The position numbers were made by a program, and so were the translations under genes. This document shows positions 51,984 to 62,548 of a DNA stretch of 64,000 nt, piece by piece (within the stretch, counting starts at the first letter, position 1; each line of letters opens with the position of its first letter). The stretch is from Acinetobacter pullicarnis (lineage in GTDB: Bacteria > Pseudomonadota > Gammaproteobacteria > Pseudomonadales > Moraxellaceae). The notes below the pieces were generated by a model that was not told the DNA's origin, made no database searches, and was given only the letters and a program-made list of their open reading frames with translations. The stretch lies in the NCBI RefSeq assembly GCF_006352475.1, contig NZ_VCMZ01000003.1, forward strand, positions 62,001-126,000. The letters are read 5' to 3'.

Positions 51984-53526
51984 TGACAAACCCCGATTCA
52001 GCAATCACTGAATCGGGGTTTGTTTTTTAAACTTCTATCATTCATTCATAGTGATTTATTTTTAAGCATATTGAGGGCTAAAAAATACAATAAAAAACAC
52101 CTTCCATAAGTGCAAGGCGATTTTCTTCATGTTTTGTGCTGTAGCTGCAAGTAAACATTGCTGCGTTACTCGCATTAAACCTCGGAAACGCGCATAACGG
52201 TGACCATGTAATTGTTTTGCATCCGCGAAACTTCGTTCAACCGTTTCCTTCCGCCTCGAATAAATCTTTTTGCCTTGTGGACTTAGCCGAATGGCATTCA
52301 TTCGCTCCTTACTTTCTTCCCAAACATGCCGTGTCACTACTTTGGTTATATTCTTACTCTGCGTACATTTTTCACGCACTGGGCAATTCAAACATACACT
52401 CGCATCAGAATGATAATGCTTATAACCTTGACGATTCGTCGTTTTATAAATTAATGGCTGACCTTGTGGGTATTGATAGCAATCCTTCTCGGCATCATAA
52501 ACATATTCCCGTTTGTAGAAATAACCTTTCTTATGATTTGGGCGTCGATAGCCCATAACAGGAGCAATGCTGCGTTGTTCCAAGCCATAGCAAATGGCAC
52601 TAGTTGCATAGCCTGCATCCAAACCTACACTATGCGGGCTAAAACCAAAACACGCGATTTGATAGTCCAATCGTTCTAAATAAGGGCGACTATCATGCAC
52701 ATTGCCAGCCATTACATGCGTATCTGTAATGATCGCAAATTTATGATCAACACTACGATGATCCAAATAGAAGAAGCCTTTCGGTTTACCTTCTCGATGC
52801 ATGTAGCCACTTTCAGGATCTGTGGTACTGGTTTTGATATTGCGAGTTTTACCTGTCCCTCCTGCACTTGGAGGATCATCATCATTGCGGGTTTGCTCTG
52901 ATTGAGGTTTTAAGGGTTTCTGCCCATGTTTTGCACGTTCAAGTGTGACCGCTTGCTCTAAATCATTGAGATAATTAACACTACTTTCTTGGACCACTTG
53001 ATTGATACATTTGTTTTTATTGGCATTGGCTTTAAGATGAGTGGAATCTGTATAAATGACTTGTCCATCCACCATTTGATGATGTATGGCAAGAAAGACG
53101 ATTTCTTTAAAAATATCCTGATACACGGTGTTGTCTTTGAAGCGTCGACGTCGAGTTTGGCTTAAAGTTGAAGCATTGGGTACTTTCTGAGTCAGTGAGT
53201 AGCCGATATACCAACGGTAGGCGAGATTGACTTCAATTTCTCGCATTAATTGGCGTTCACTACGAATTCCAAAGAGATAGCCAAGGAGCAGGATTTTAAA
53301 GAAGACCACAGGGTCTAAAGCAGGCCGTCCATTATCAGGACAATAGAGATGTGCGACACGTTCACGAATGAAGTTGAGATCAATCGCTTTTTCTATTTTA
53401 CGAACGAGATGATCCTGAGGCACAAGTTCTTCTAGTGTGACCATCTCGATTTCGGTTTGGGTGGTGTAGTTTTTTAGCATACGGTGATTATAAAAAAAGT
53501 CTCACATAAATGTGAGACCTTTGTCA
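51984..53526 (-). mobile_element. IS1182-family insertion sequence
   Basis: About 1543 bp. Short ends TGACAAA / TTTGTCA, each next to a hairpin (CCCCGATTCA...TGAATCGGGG at the left; GTCTCACA..TGTGAGAC at the right). It encodes one intact transposase and lies between inverted copies of the 25-bp palindrome, i.e. in a hairpin-like target. Exact ends less certain than the gene. Confidence 0.75.
52062..53480 (-). CDS. IS1182-family transposase
   Basis: 472 aa. N-terminal DUF772-like region ([20 protein letters not shown]), DDE core ([30 protein letters not shown]), a cysteine cluster ([16 protein letters not shown]) and a C-terminal [20 protein letters not shown] with the glutamate. Intact. The tail runs [13 protein letters not shown]. 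Confidence 0.93.
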   Translation of the reverse strand: MLKNYTTQTEIEMVTLEELVPQDHLVRKIEKAIDLNFIRERVAHLYCPDNGRPALDPVVFFKILLLGYLFGIRSERQLMREIEVNLAYRWYIGYSLTQKVPNASTLSQTRRRRFKDNTVYQDIFKEIVFLAIHHQMVDGQVIYTDSTHLKANANKNKCINQVVQESSVNYLNDLEQAVTLERAKHGQKPLKPQSEQTRNDDDPPSAGGTGKTRNIKTSTTDPESGYMHREGKPKGFFYLDHRSVDHKFAIITDTHVMAGNVHDSRPYLERLDYQIACFGFSPHSVGLDAGYATSAICYGLEQRSIAPVMGYRRPNHKKGYFYKREYVYDAEKDCYQYPQGQPLIYKTTNRQGYKHYHSDASVCLNCPVREKCTQSKNITKVVTRHVWEESKERMNAIRLSPQGKKIYSRRKETVERSFADAKQLHGHRYARFRGLMRVTQQCLLAATAQNMKKIALHLWKVFFIVFFSPQYA

Positions 53527-53535
53527 GCAATCTGA

Positions 53536-53560
53536 AAAGTGTAGCAAGTTGCTACACTTT
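53536..53560. repeat. 25-bp palindrome, copy 3
   Basis: Identical to the copies at 48203 and 51950; 10 bp beyond the IS1182-type right end, followed by a T-run. Confidence 0.75.
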
Positions 53561-53667
53561 TTTATCCCCCTCAAACTAATTACATCCTCATGCATTATTG
53601 AAATTTGCTTTCTTAAGTATGCTTCTTTACATTTGGTCTTTGAGAGTACTGTTACTTCGGACTGAGA

Positions 53668-54721
53668 TTAAATTCTGCCATTCTTCTTGGGGAGTAGTTT
53701 TATATTTATGATCTCTTTCGCCTGAAACTCGGTTAACCCAAAAGCATTGCAACGACTCAAGAGGTTTTGCGCTGTTCCGATTCGACCTTCTGCACCCACG
53801 GCGATCGCATGTTCTTTGGGGTAAGATGCTCGTGATCCGTGCGGTAGAACATCAAATAGAGGGCTAAGTGAATAATGATGATTTTTCATGTTATGCATTA
53901 AGAAGCCATGGTATTTTAAATGATCATCTGTATTGCTGATCATTACATTCAAGACCATGCGCTTATATGGCTCTAATTGATTGCTGATTGCGTCATAGCA
54001 AATCTGACTGCAAATGCATATAAAACATCTTTAAGTCGCCTACGCGCACTTTACGGATGTTCATGAGGCTATGTGCGCTGATGTAGTATTTCTTTCGCTC
54101 AGGGCAGTTACGATCAAAATGATCAACAAGCAAAATAGGGTTGACTTCCACTTCCTCAAGCTCAACATTGCTGATATTTAAGCCCAAGGCTTGCGCCATC
54201 TTCATTGATGCATATTCAACTTTTGCATTATCAAAGAGGTCATCGGCTTTATTGAATTTCGCAATCCACTCAATGCCTTTGTGCCGCACGACCACTTTAG
54301 GTCGTGCACCGCACATTGATGACCCATGGTGAATCAGTTTTGATAAATAATTATCGGTCATCATGCTGATCATGTTTGGGTCTTGGTGCTGATCCACTGC
54401 TTTAGATAATTTTAAGTAAGTCTGCAAATCAGGAAATTTAACAAAGGATTCTTTGCCAACGGTTTTGATTGCTTTAGATGACAAGCTAGCCACCAAGCAC
54501 CCAACTGCATTACCACGTGCCGCAATCAGCCATTCAATTTGATTGAGTGGTACGCGAGTGTGCTGAGTTAACGTAAGCTTACGTCCCCAATTGTTGGGCG
54601 TAACATCTGCAAGTACGCCAAAGCCATCTTTAGCTGCAGTGGTGTACGCCGTGTTGGGTGTAACAAATGGCAGATTAATTGGATCAAGCTCAAATGAGTA
54701 ATGGAGATTCAAAGTAAGCAT
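53668..54721 (-). pseudogene. HipA-like kinase toxin, frameshifted and truncated
   Basis: The 5' part (53993-54721) has HipA_N/C features (CGARPKVVVRHKGIEWIAKF as the ATP-binding segment; ILLVDHFDRN). The 3' part (53668-53958) has the catalytic VMISNTDDHLKYHGFL and LSPLFDVLPHG. The two are out of frame near 53960-53995. The N-terminus is at the IS66 boundary and the C-terminus seems shortened. No HipB-like partner is seen. Confidence 0.8.
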
Positions 54722-54799
54722 CCGGCTAACACAGCCTTACCAAGCGATCCTATAAGCCTTAATTTAGTTCCCACCTAAAAACAAGTGGGGACTTAATCC

Positions 54800-55183
54800 A
54801 TGAATATGGATATATATTCAGCAACACCTCATGTTGCTAAAAAACGCAGAACATACAGCAAAGAATTCAAACTCAGTATTGTCAATGCCTGTAAAAATCC
54901 TAATACCTCGATCGCTTCGGTCGCACTGCAACATAGTATTAATGCCAACCTTGTCAGTCGTTGGATCAGGATCTTCAGCCATCATGAGGGTGCCGTGCAG
55001 GATCCTACTCATGTGAATCCAGCATTTATTGCTTTGCCTTACACTGCTGCAATCAGCCAACCTATTGATGAGAGGATCACGTTGTGTATCACCGTGCCTC
55101 ATACGAATAATGATATTCAGCTAAAATGGCAGACATCAGAAATACCTGCCTTGGCAGAATTACTCAAGGCACTTGCAACATGA
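54800..55183 (+). CDS. tnpA: IS66-family TnpA
   Basis: 127 aa. Helix-turn-helix of the IS66 OrfA type (RRTYSKEFKLSIVNACKNPN TSIASVALQHSINANLVSRW). Required for IS66 transposition. It overlaps tnpB by 4 bp. Confidence 0.9.
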   Translation: MNMDIYSATPHVAKKRRTYSKEFKLSIVNACKNPNTSIASVALQHSINANLVSRWIRIFSHHEGAVQDPTHVNPAFIALPYTAAISQPIDERITLCITVPHTNNDIQLKWQTSEIPALAELLKALAT

Positions 55184-55515
55184 TCCGCATTGATGAAATC
55201 TGGTTGTCTACTCAGCCCATGGACATGCGTGCAGGTATGGATACGACCATGGCTCAGGTGGTGAGAGCCTTTGGCTACATCAAACCGCATTGTGCTTACC
55301 TGTTCTGTAATAAACGTGGCCATCGCATGAAAGTGTTGGTACATGATGGACTGGGCATCTGGCTGTGTGCCCGGCGGCTGGAACAGGGCAAATTTCACTG
55401 GGCTCAAGTTCACCAAGGTGAAAGCGTGGCCCTCAGCCCGGAACAGTTACAGGCACTGATCCAAGGTTTGCCCTGGCAGCGCATTGGACGACAGCAGGTG
55501 GTGACGATGCTTTAA
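55180..55515 (+). CDS. tnpB: IS66-family TnpB
   Basis: 111 aa from ATG 55180 (MIRIDEIWLSTQPMDMRAGM), overlapping the tnpA stop as ATGA. IS66 Orf2-like pattern: PHCAYLFCNKRGHRMKVLVH DGLGIWLCARRLEQGKF. Intact. Confidence 0.93.
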   Translation: MIRIDEIWLSTQPMDMRAGMDTTMAQVVRAFGYIKPHCAYLFCNKRGHRMKVLVHDGLGIWLCARRLEQGKFHWAQVHQGESVALSPEQLQALIQGLPWQRIGRQQVVTML

Positions 55516-55589
55516 ACCAGGCTGTTCCATTCTGCTATTCTCCAAACGTTCTATTTCATTCTTCTCATGACCTCAGGCATACTGCGGTC

Positions 55590-56666
55590 ATGAATACGCT
55601 GCCTGACTTAAGCCAACTGACCCATGAACAACTGCTGGAATTCACCAGGCAGTTGGCGATGCAGCATCAACAACTCGCAGAAGATAAACAACAATTAGAT
55701 GCTCAAGTTCAACATCTGGAAGTATCAAATCAACAATTAGATGCCAAAGTTAAATCTCTCTCTGTTCTCACTCAAAAATACGAGCATGAACTGGCGCTGT
55801 TTAAACGGCATAAGTTCGCCCAAAAGAATGAACACTTAAAGACCAAACAAATCCACCTGTGGGACGAAGCGGTTGATGAAGATATTGCCGCGGTTGATCT
55901 GGAACTGGAACGGCTGAATGCAGATAAAACCGATGCAGCGGCACACAAAGGCACAGGCAACAAACCTAAACGTCGACCACTGCCAGATCATCTACACACC
56001 ATCCGTATTGAGCATGAACCTGCATCAACCCAATGCAGTTGTGGCTGCCAGTTTCGTCGTATCGGCCAAGATGTCAGTGAAAAACTGCATTTCAGACCGG
56101 CACAGATCTATAAAGAACAGCATATCCGTGGCAAATGGGTCTGTGATCAGTGTGACACTCTGACTCAGCAAGCGATGCCCGCCTATGTGATTGATAAAGG
56201 TATTGCCAGTCCTGAACTGCTCAGCCATGTGCTGGTATCGAAGTATGCCGATCATTTGCCGCTGTACCGTCAGCGCCTGATCTATCAGCGGGCGGGAATC
56301 GAACTTTCTAGATCAACTTTATCTGACTGGATAGGTCGCTGCGGTGTAGAACTGGAACCTCTGGCCAATGCCTTAAAACAGGTGGTGCTGCAACAGCGGG
56401 TGATCCATGCCGATGAAACGCCGGTCACCATTATGCGGATGGGTGAGAATGAGAAAAAACCGAAGAAAGGTTATGTCTGGGCCTATGCCACCACACAGTA
56501 CAATCCAGTTCAAGCGGTGATCTATGACTTTCAAGATAGTCGTTCAGGCCAGCATGCTGCAGAGTTCTTGAAAGGCTGGCAGGGCTATCTGGTCTGTGAT
56601 GATTACAGTGGTTATAAAGCACGCTTTAAATCAGGCCAGGTCATTGAGGTGGGCTGCATGCTTTAG
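55590..56666 (+). pseudogene. tnpC: IS66-family TnpC transposase, C-terminally truncated
   Basis: 358 aa of about 510 expected. N-terminal coiled coil, zinc-finger-like region (TQCSCGCQFRRIG, KWVCDQCDTLTQQ), and start of the DDE domain (VIHADETPVTIMRMGENEKK, LVCDDYSGYKA). It stops at EVGCML where EVGCMAHARRKF is expected; the catalytic glutamate region is missing. Dead element. Confidence 0.88.
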
Positions 56667-56810
56667 TATAAAAATAAGGTTAGTAAATAAATCATATAAT
56701 TCAGATACTTTTTTAGTAAATATAAAATATATTTGATTTTATTTTGTTAATTTAGGGACTGTGTTATTCTATTATTGTAACGCTAAAAATAATTTACCTG
56801 TGCGAAAAAA

Positions 56811-57482
56811 ATGATGACACCATTGCTCATTGATGCATTAACAATATCTGAAGGTAGGTTTGAAAAACCATGCCCAGCTTTAGTTTTGAAAATGATGTTA
56901 CTCAATGGGGAAATAAGCAGTGAGTTTTCAGAAAAAATTAAAAATCAAGCATTACTACTGCTCGCGATATATCGTAAGTTACTGCTTGCTCTTGAGACAG
57001 ATTTACGTAATGTAAAAGATCTAAAGAACAGTGTGAAAAGAAGACACTGGGGTAAAGTGGATAAAGTACAGGACAAGATGGTGGTTGCAGACCAACTTCG
57101 GCTAAAGCGTTTAGATCCAGAAGAAATGATTTTATTTTTAAATACACAGCATTATTTAAATAAGCTGCCTATTTCCTTTGTAAAAAAACTGGTAGGTTGG
57201 GCTCCACCAGTGGTGAGTGGTACTTTTTTAATCGAAAATGTTTTAGCAGGTTATATCTCCCAAAAGCTTTTACCATTAGAAAAAATTAAAGTAAAAGAGC
57301 TTGGAAAATCTGTGCAACCCTATTTTCACATAGCTGACTTTTTTGTGCTTTTACCTCAACTAGAAGAACTTTATCAAAAATATCAAAAGCAAATTGTTCG
57401 TTTGGCGCCAACGGCAGAAGTTGCTTTAGCTTTAACAGACTTTGAGAAAGCATGGATTTATCGTCTTAGGAGTAGGCTATGA
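56811..57482 (+). CDS. Unknown protein, 223 aa, partner of the giant recombinase
   Basis: Not recognised. Mostly helical (MMTPLLIDALTISEGRFEKP; LLLLAIYRKLLLALETDLRN) with a basic middle (KNSVKRRHWGKVDKVQDKMV) and a moderately hydrophobic stretch WAPPVVSGTFLIENVLAGYI. No signal peptide. The stop overlaps the next ATG by 4 bp (ATGA), so it is translated with the 1689-aa protein and is probably its accessory factor. The 144 bp before it, AT-rich, hold its promoter by inference; the SD is weak. Confidence 0.72.
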   Translation: MMTPLLIDALTISEGRFEKPCPALVLKMMLLNGEISSEFSEKIKNQALLLLAIYRKLLLALETDLRNVKDLKNSVKRRHWGKVDKVQDKMVVADQLRLKRLDPEEMILFLNTQHYLNKLPISFVKKLVGWAPPVVSGTFLIENVLAGYISQKLLPLEKIKVKELGKSVQPYFHIADFFVLLPQLEELYQKYQKQIVRLAPTAEVALALTDFEKAWIYRLRSRL

Positions 57483-60400
57483 ATATTTATTTTCAGCAAC
57501 TGAAAGAATGGATAAACCAGAATACCCCTATAGAAGAACAAAAACTCCTCCGAGCATTATTTTTATTACGTGCACATTATAGCTTAGCCGGTATCGTTAT
57601 CATTTGTCAGCGAATTTTCACCTTGATTGGTGATAATGAATTACCAAAATTTCGTGATGAGCTTAAGACTTTAGAGATCATTAGTGCATTAGAGTATTCT
57701 GAGGAATATTCACATTTTTTTTCAAAAACAACGGATAAAAATAAACATAACCCCACGCCATTACGTCCATACACTGGAGACAGTGGAATTTGTGATTTGC
57801 TATTGATTCAAGCAGGAGAAAATCATAATAATGAGAGTTTTGATACTGTAATTATTTGGTTTTTAGAGCAAATTTTTCATTTTCAAGACAAGGTACATGC
57901 TCTTGAGCTTTATAGTAGTTATTTAAAGGGTGATGGAAGCATAAAGCTGAAAGACCAAAAAGGATCTCGTGTGTACAATGCCTTTTTAGCGATTAGGCTA
58001 TTAGGTGATGCTGGTAATACACAGATTTTAGAAGATGTAAAAGCTTCACTGCTTCAAAATTCACCGAAGCAACTGATTCAGTTAATGTCTGTTCATAATA
58101 ATGATGAACAATTAAATAAAATTTATTATGCATTAAAGCTATTTTTATCACAAATCTGGCGAAATAATCGGCTAAAAAATAACAAAAAACGTCGAGAGTT
58201 TTTACACCGTATAGGGATAAAGCACAAAAAATTGATCCTGCAACGATATGGTTCATTAAGTATTGCTATTCAACCTTTAGAAGATGTAGATGAAATTCAT
58301 CGTGGTCTAGTCTCAGATGTATTTGAGGATGATGAGATTGAAGAAGATGAAACACCATTGGAGCCCTTGTTTAGATTTTTTTTGGCAGAACAATCCGATT
58401 TACTTCGAGGGTTTTATGCATCTAAGTCGACTTCTCAACATATTGAAGCTGCAAATGTTGGTTTAGTTTGGACCAAATCGCGATTGTCCTTAAATTCAAT
58501 TCAAGAAGTATTTAGACTCTGTCAACCATCTCATACAGATACCAGCATGATGTTACGCGCAAAATTAGCTTTGATATTAAGCTTGCTCACCGGACGTCCG
58601 GTGGGTGAATTTAAAGCGCCAAGTTTTAGTCAAAATACTGGTCATAATAATATTACTGGTCATAATAATATTACTATTAAGTATGATCATACTTTATCTG
58701 CATATGTATTGAGTATTTTAGCTGGGACACCAATACTCAAAAAAAAGCCAAAAAAATCTAAATTTCACGTGCCATGGACCAACGAGTTACATTTGATTTT
58801 ACCGATTGAACTCAATGATTTGGTGAGTCAAGTCAAAAATCTTGGGATTACAAGACAGCATATTGCAGTTGAACGTGACGCGAGTGAACTGATTAACCGT
58901 GTACCTAAAGAGCTAGAAATCAGCCTCAAAAGCATTCGAGATATTCTTCCACGGTTGTTATATGATCATAGCCAAGGTGATTTAGCTGTCGTTAAAGCAG
59001 TGACGAATGCATCAGGTCGAAATTATGATAACTTGATTCATTATGCCTCTTTTGAACAGAGGCAACTTGAGCAACTCTGGGCTGCTTGTTTAAGAACGAT
59101 AAAAATTAATATTCCTGAATATATATACTCTTCCAATAAGCGGGTGGGTAGCCCAATTGGAATAAAGATTATTGAAATACAAAATGAAATTGCACGAATA
59201 AAAAATTATATATATCAAGCCAATGAACAGAAAGATTGGCAGATGTTCTTTAAGTACTTAATGTCATATACGGAATTATGGATAAATCTTGCCACAGCTG
59301 GTCGAGGGATTAAACAACCCTTTCCAAAGTGGATCAGTCAGCAAGGCTGGGCCTTGATTCAAGATAAGCATCATCAAAATGAATCAACTGATCGTTATGT
59401 GCCATTGACTCCAGCATTGATCAAACAAATTCAAAGTTTACGTGGTTTGATGGGAATGTTGGGGGAGCAAATTGAGCTACGTGTTGATTTATCATCTTAT
59501 GCAGTGCAACTGTATGATCCTCATCAGATTGAAGATTTAATTAGAAATTGGGCACGGAAGTTGGTTCGCTCTGATCGTAATCAGTTACCTGGGAGGTTCA
59601 AGGACGCTGGACTTGGGCACTGGATACGGGGTCGTCATCCATGGGATATATTATCCGTATTTCCTGTATCAGCCTTTAAACAACAGTGGCTTGATGTACA
59701 AGAAAACTTGCAAAAACAATTAGGTTTCGAGTGTATTGAAGATTTTGATTTTTTAAAAATCAAGAATGTTCCTACATTTGTTTTAACTCAAGAGACTAAA
59801 ACAGTACAAGTAGAGACAAAGCTTAGAATAGAGTTTTCAGAAAATGATGTAAAAGAATGGCTGAAAAACCCAGACTATAAGTCCTATTATCAGCTGATTT
59901 TTGAGGAAAATCCTGAGCCACAAGTAGCTTTAGAGCTTGGCCATCTATTAGCCTCAAATTTAGCTAAAAATAAAAATATTGATTTGCCTCAAGCGATTAA
60001 AGCATATTGTGCTTATATTCGCGATGAAGCGAAAATTCCTTTATTCGTTCAGTTACCTCAAAAGGCTCATCGTACATGGCTGACATCTGAAAATAGTTTT
60101 AGTACATGGTGTTATATAGAACAAAACTTACTTGATCATATTCAGAAGGATTTAGAACATTTACCTGAACATCAAAATTGTGATGTTGAAATAGGACGTT
60201 TGCTGGTTGTACTCTCCATGTATTCACAACTGTGCAGAGTGAGCCATTTACAAGCGATGTTGGAGTTTATTGCTTCTGATCAACATATAGTCGCTATGGG
60301 GAATAGTCGGCTCGTTGAACTGACAGTGAATAATGATAGATCTGTGACAAAGATACGCCGTACAGTAATGTTAAGTCCTTATGTCTCGACGTTAATTTTA

Positions 60401-62548
60401 GTAGACCGACAGTATCTACAGCCCCGATTAGAAGAGATTTTAGCACAGCCAAGAAATCAACAAAGAACGGCTTGGCAAAAGTGTTTTAATACATATTTAA
60501 AACAAATAGGGGTTAAGTCAACTCTATCGTTAGCTCAATGGTTGAAAGCTTTACAGCAAAATGTGATGTTAAATAGCACTCCGTTGATTGCAGGTTATAT
60601 ATCAGGCCAAGTCCTGACTGAAGATCTTTCAATAAATGAATTATTACGCTTATTCGAATATGAAAAATTAACCACAAATTTAGATAGCACTGAGCCAGAA
60701 AGTGAAATAGAAATAGACGATGAGCAACTACATTTGTCTGATATTTTAGCGATGATTCAGCAACTAAAAGGTGAATCTAGATCAAGCATTTGGCTTAAAC
60801 AGCTTGCTAGTAATAAAACGAATCGCTACTCAGTCAATTTATTAACATGCTTTGTGCAATGGTTGATTTTACGCTGTGATGCAGAAGAGTTAAGTCTACA
60901 GAATCGAAATATGATTCATCTACATTTAGCTATCGTCAGTGCAGGTATATTGGGGTTTTCAGAAGATTTAACAAAAGATAGCCAGATTAATGAAGATGTA
61001 TTTCAAAAATGGATGGAGTTGACGCAAGAGCATTTTCCACACCGCAAGCATCTCGCAGCGTGGAATCGCTTTAGGGATTTTTTAATTCAGTTAAATGATG
61101 ATCGTATAAGGTTACAAAAGCGTACAGCGCATCAAGCAAGTGCTAAAGTTTTTTCAAAAAATGAAGTGCGGCAGATCGTTCAAATATTACAATCCGTAGA
61201 ATCTGGGGTGAATGATACTGTTTTACGCCTAGAGATTCAGCGTCATTTTCGTTTATCTGCGGCGATGGGTGTACGCCGTTCAGAGGCGCTTCATTTACGG
61301 CCCTTAGATATTGATGAGGATATGCTCAGAATTCGTCCTTATGGTGAGCATCAGTTAAAAACACTTGGATCAGAACGTGTTGTTCCGATGAATTTATTAA
61401 GCCAGACGATTAAAAAGGGATTAGATGATATTTATAAGAATAAAAAAGATTCAATATTAATTTCCGATGAGAACAGTGAGCATAGGACTTTTTTTGATCA
61501 AATATCTCAAATATTAAAGAAAGTCACTGGAGATGTTGATCTCAGCTTACATCATTTAAGACATACGTTTGCAAGTGCATATACTTTAAAGTGTTTGCAA
61601 ACAGTGGTGGATTTTAAAGCGCTGACGATAGAACTGCCATGGCTACAAACTTGGATGCCATCGAATGAGCAATTTAATACGCTAGTAGGCAATGAAGGAC
61701 AGGTTGGGCAAGGGATTAAGGCGATTAGTCGAGTGCTTGGACATTTACATGAATCGACAACATTAAAGCATTATATTCATATCTTATTTCTAGCTACTTA
61801 TGCCTATAGCATGCAACAACAGCAACCCAATTTACATAGTGCATTTTTTAAGCGAGTCATGAGTCGGAGTAATTTATTCAGGCATTTCCAAGCGATTAAC
61901 CAACACAATGGTAATCTAAAATATGAGTTGAGAGATACCATCGAAAAATATGTGCTCAAAAAAATAGAAAGTCAGAGGTGGGTAATCTATGCTCAAAAAA
62001 GAGGGAATTCGACGGGTAAAGTAATTAAACACGAACTGTTTCAAAAGATTGAAGATATTGAGCGGTATCTTATTTCTGGACAGGGGCAGCCACAATTAGA
62101 TATTGAGCCCTGGAAGAGAGCTTTAATTACGATGTCAAACATTCCTTCAGGTAAACGTGGTTCAAATATAGGAAGACATCCATTCTTGACACAAGGAAAA
62201 TTAGCACGTTTGCCTGAATTACTAAGGGCTGTAGATTTTAATTTCGCACAAGAGATTTTAGAGCGATTTGATTATTTAGAACAAAACCAATCAGAAACTT
62301 ACAATTGGTTAATAAAAAAATGGTTGTATGAAAGTAATGTAACAAAAGTATTGATGCATTTTACGGCAGAGGATGAACCTATGCTTTCAATCCTTACAGA
62401 ACATCAGTTTTTTCCGATAGTGATGAAACATAATAAATATGATTATTTTAGAATTATGTCTCAACAAGCATCATTAAGCGCCGTGCGATGGGTACTTACG
62501 TGGTTGAGTGTACGATATTTGGCGATTGGAGATCATATCAGAATCTAA
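57479..62548 (+). CDS. Very large tyrosine-recombinase-like protein, 1689 aa
   Basis: The C-terminal part has a full tyrosine-recombinase site: Arg in AAMGVRRSEALHL (about residue 1265), Lys in HQLKTLGSERVV, HxxR in LSLHHLRHTFAS (about 1357), and GHLHESTTLKHY with the nucleophile Tyr near 1430. About 250 residues follow it. Upstream are three stretches with box-I-like patterns but incomplete sites: LLTGRPVGEF (about 375), LATAGRGIKQ with RYVPLTPALIKQ and GLGHWIRGRHP (600-730), and YSQLCRVSHLQ with RRTVMLSP (about 920-970). Ordinary integrases have 300-450 aa. It would cut and join DNA at specific sites; the sites and role are unknown. It is intact, AT-rich and coupled to the 223-aa gene. Confidence 0.8.
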   Translation: MNIYFQQLKEWINQNTPIEEQKLLRALFLLRAHYSLAGIVIICQRIFTLIGDNELPKFRDELKTLEIISALEYSEEYSHFFSKTTDKNKHNPTPLRPYTGDSGICDLLLIQAGENHNNESFDTVIIWFLEQIFHFQDKVHALELYSSYLKGDGSIKLKDQKGSRVYNAFLAIRLLGDAGNTQILEDVKASLLQNSPKQLIQLMSVHNNDEQLNKIYYALKLFLSQIWRNNRLKNNKKRREFLHRIGIKHKKLILQRYGSLSIAIQPLEDVDEIHRGLVSDVFEDDEIEEDETPLEPLFRFFLAEQSDLLRGFYASKSTSQHIEAANVGLVWTKSRLSLNSIQEVFRLCQPSHTDTSMMLRAKLALILSLLTGRPVGEFKAPSFSQNTGHNNITGHNNITIKYDHTLSAYVLSILAGTPILKKKPKKSKFHVPWTNELHLILPIELNDLVSQVKNLGITRQHIAVERDASELINRVPKELEISLKSIRDILPRLLYDHSQGDLAVVKAVTNASGRNYDNLIHYASFEQRQLEQLWAACLRTIKINIPEYIYSSNKRVGSPIGIKIIEIQNEIARIKNYIYQANEQKDWQMFFKYLMSYTELWINLATAGRGIKQPFPKWISQQGWALIQDKHHQNESTDRYVPLTPALIKQIQSLRGLMGMLGEQIELRVDLSSYAVQLYDPHQIEDLIRNWARKLVRSDRNQLPGRFKDAGLGHWIRGRHPWDILSVFPVSAFKQQWLDVQENLQKQLGFECIEDFDFLKIKNVPTFVLTQETKTVQVETKLRIEFSENDVKEWLKNPDYKSYYQLIFEENPEPQVALELGHLLASNLAKNKNIDLPQAIKAYCAYIRDEAKIPLFVQLPQKAHRTWLTSENSFSTWCYIEQNLLDHIQKDLEHLPEHQNCDVEIGRLLVVLSMYSQLCRVSHLQAMLEFIASDQHIVAMGNSRLVELTVNNDRSVTKIRRTVMLSPYVSTLILVDRQYLQPRLEEILAQPRNQQRTAWQKCFNTYLKQIGVKSTLSLAQWLKALQQNVMLNSTPLIAGYISGQVLTEDLSINELLRLFEYEKLTTNLDSTEPESEIEIDDEQLHLSDILAMIQQLKGESRSSIWLKQLASNKTNRYSVNLLTCFVQWLILRCDAEELSLQNRNMIHLHLAIVSAGILGFSEDLTKDSQINEDVFQKWMELTQEHFPHRKHLAAWNRFRDFLIQLNDDRIRLQKRTAHQASAKVFSKNEVRQIVQILQSVESGVNDTVLRLEIQRHFRLSAAMGVRRSEALHLRPLDIDEDMLRIRPYGEHQLKTLGSERVVPMNLLSQTIKKGLDDIYKNKKDSILISDENSEHRTFFDQISQILKKVTGDVDLSLHHLRHTFASAYTLKCLQTVVDFKALTIELPWLQTWMPSNEQFNTLVGNEGQVGQGIKAISRVLGHLHESTTLKHYIHILFLATYAYSMQQQQPNLHSAFFKRVMSRSNLFRHFQAINQHNGNLKYELRDTIEKYVLKKIESQRWVIYAQKRGNSTGKVIKHELFQKIEDIERYLISGQGQPQLDIEPWKRALITMSNIPSGKRGSNIGRHPFLTQGKLARLPELLRAVDFNFAQEILERFDYLEQNQSETYNWLIKKWLYESNVTKVLMHFTAEDEPMLSILTEHQFFPIVMKHNKYDYFRIMSQQASLSAVRWVLTWLSVRYLAIGDHIRI

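Larger units (their letters stand above)
54735..56659 (+). mobile_element. IS66-family element, 3'-truncated
   Basis: Encodes TnpA, TnpB and the first 357 residues of TnpC in the standard order. The right end, including the rest of TnpC, was lost at about 56659, where unrelated AT-rich DNA begins. Left edge approximate. Confidence 0.85.
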
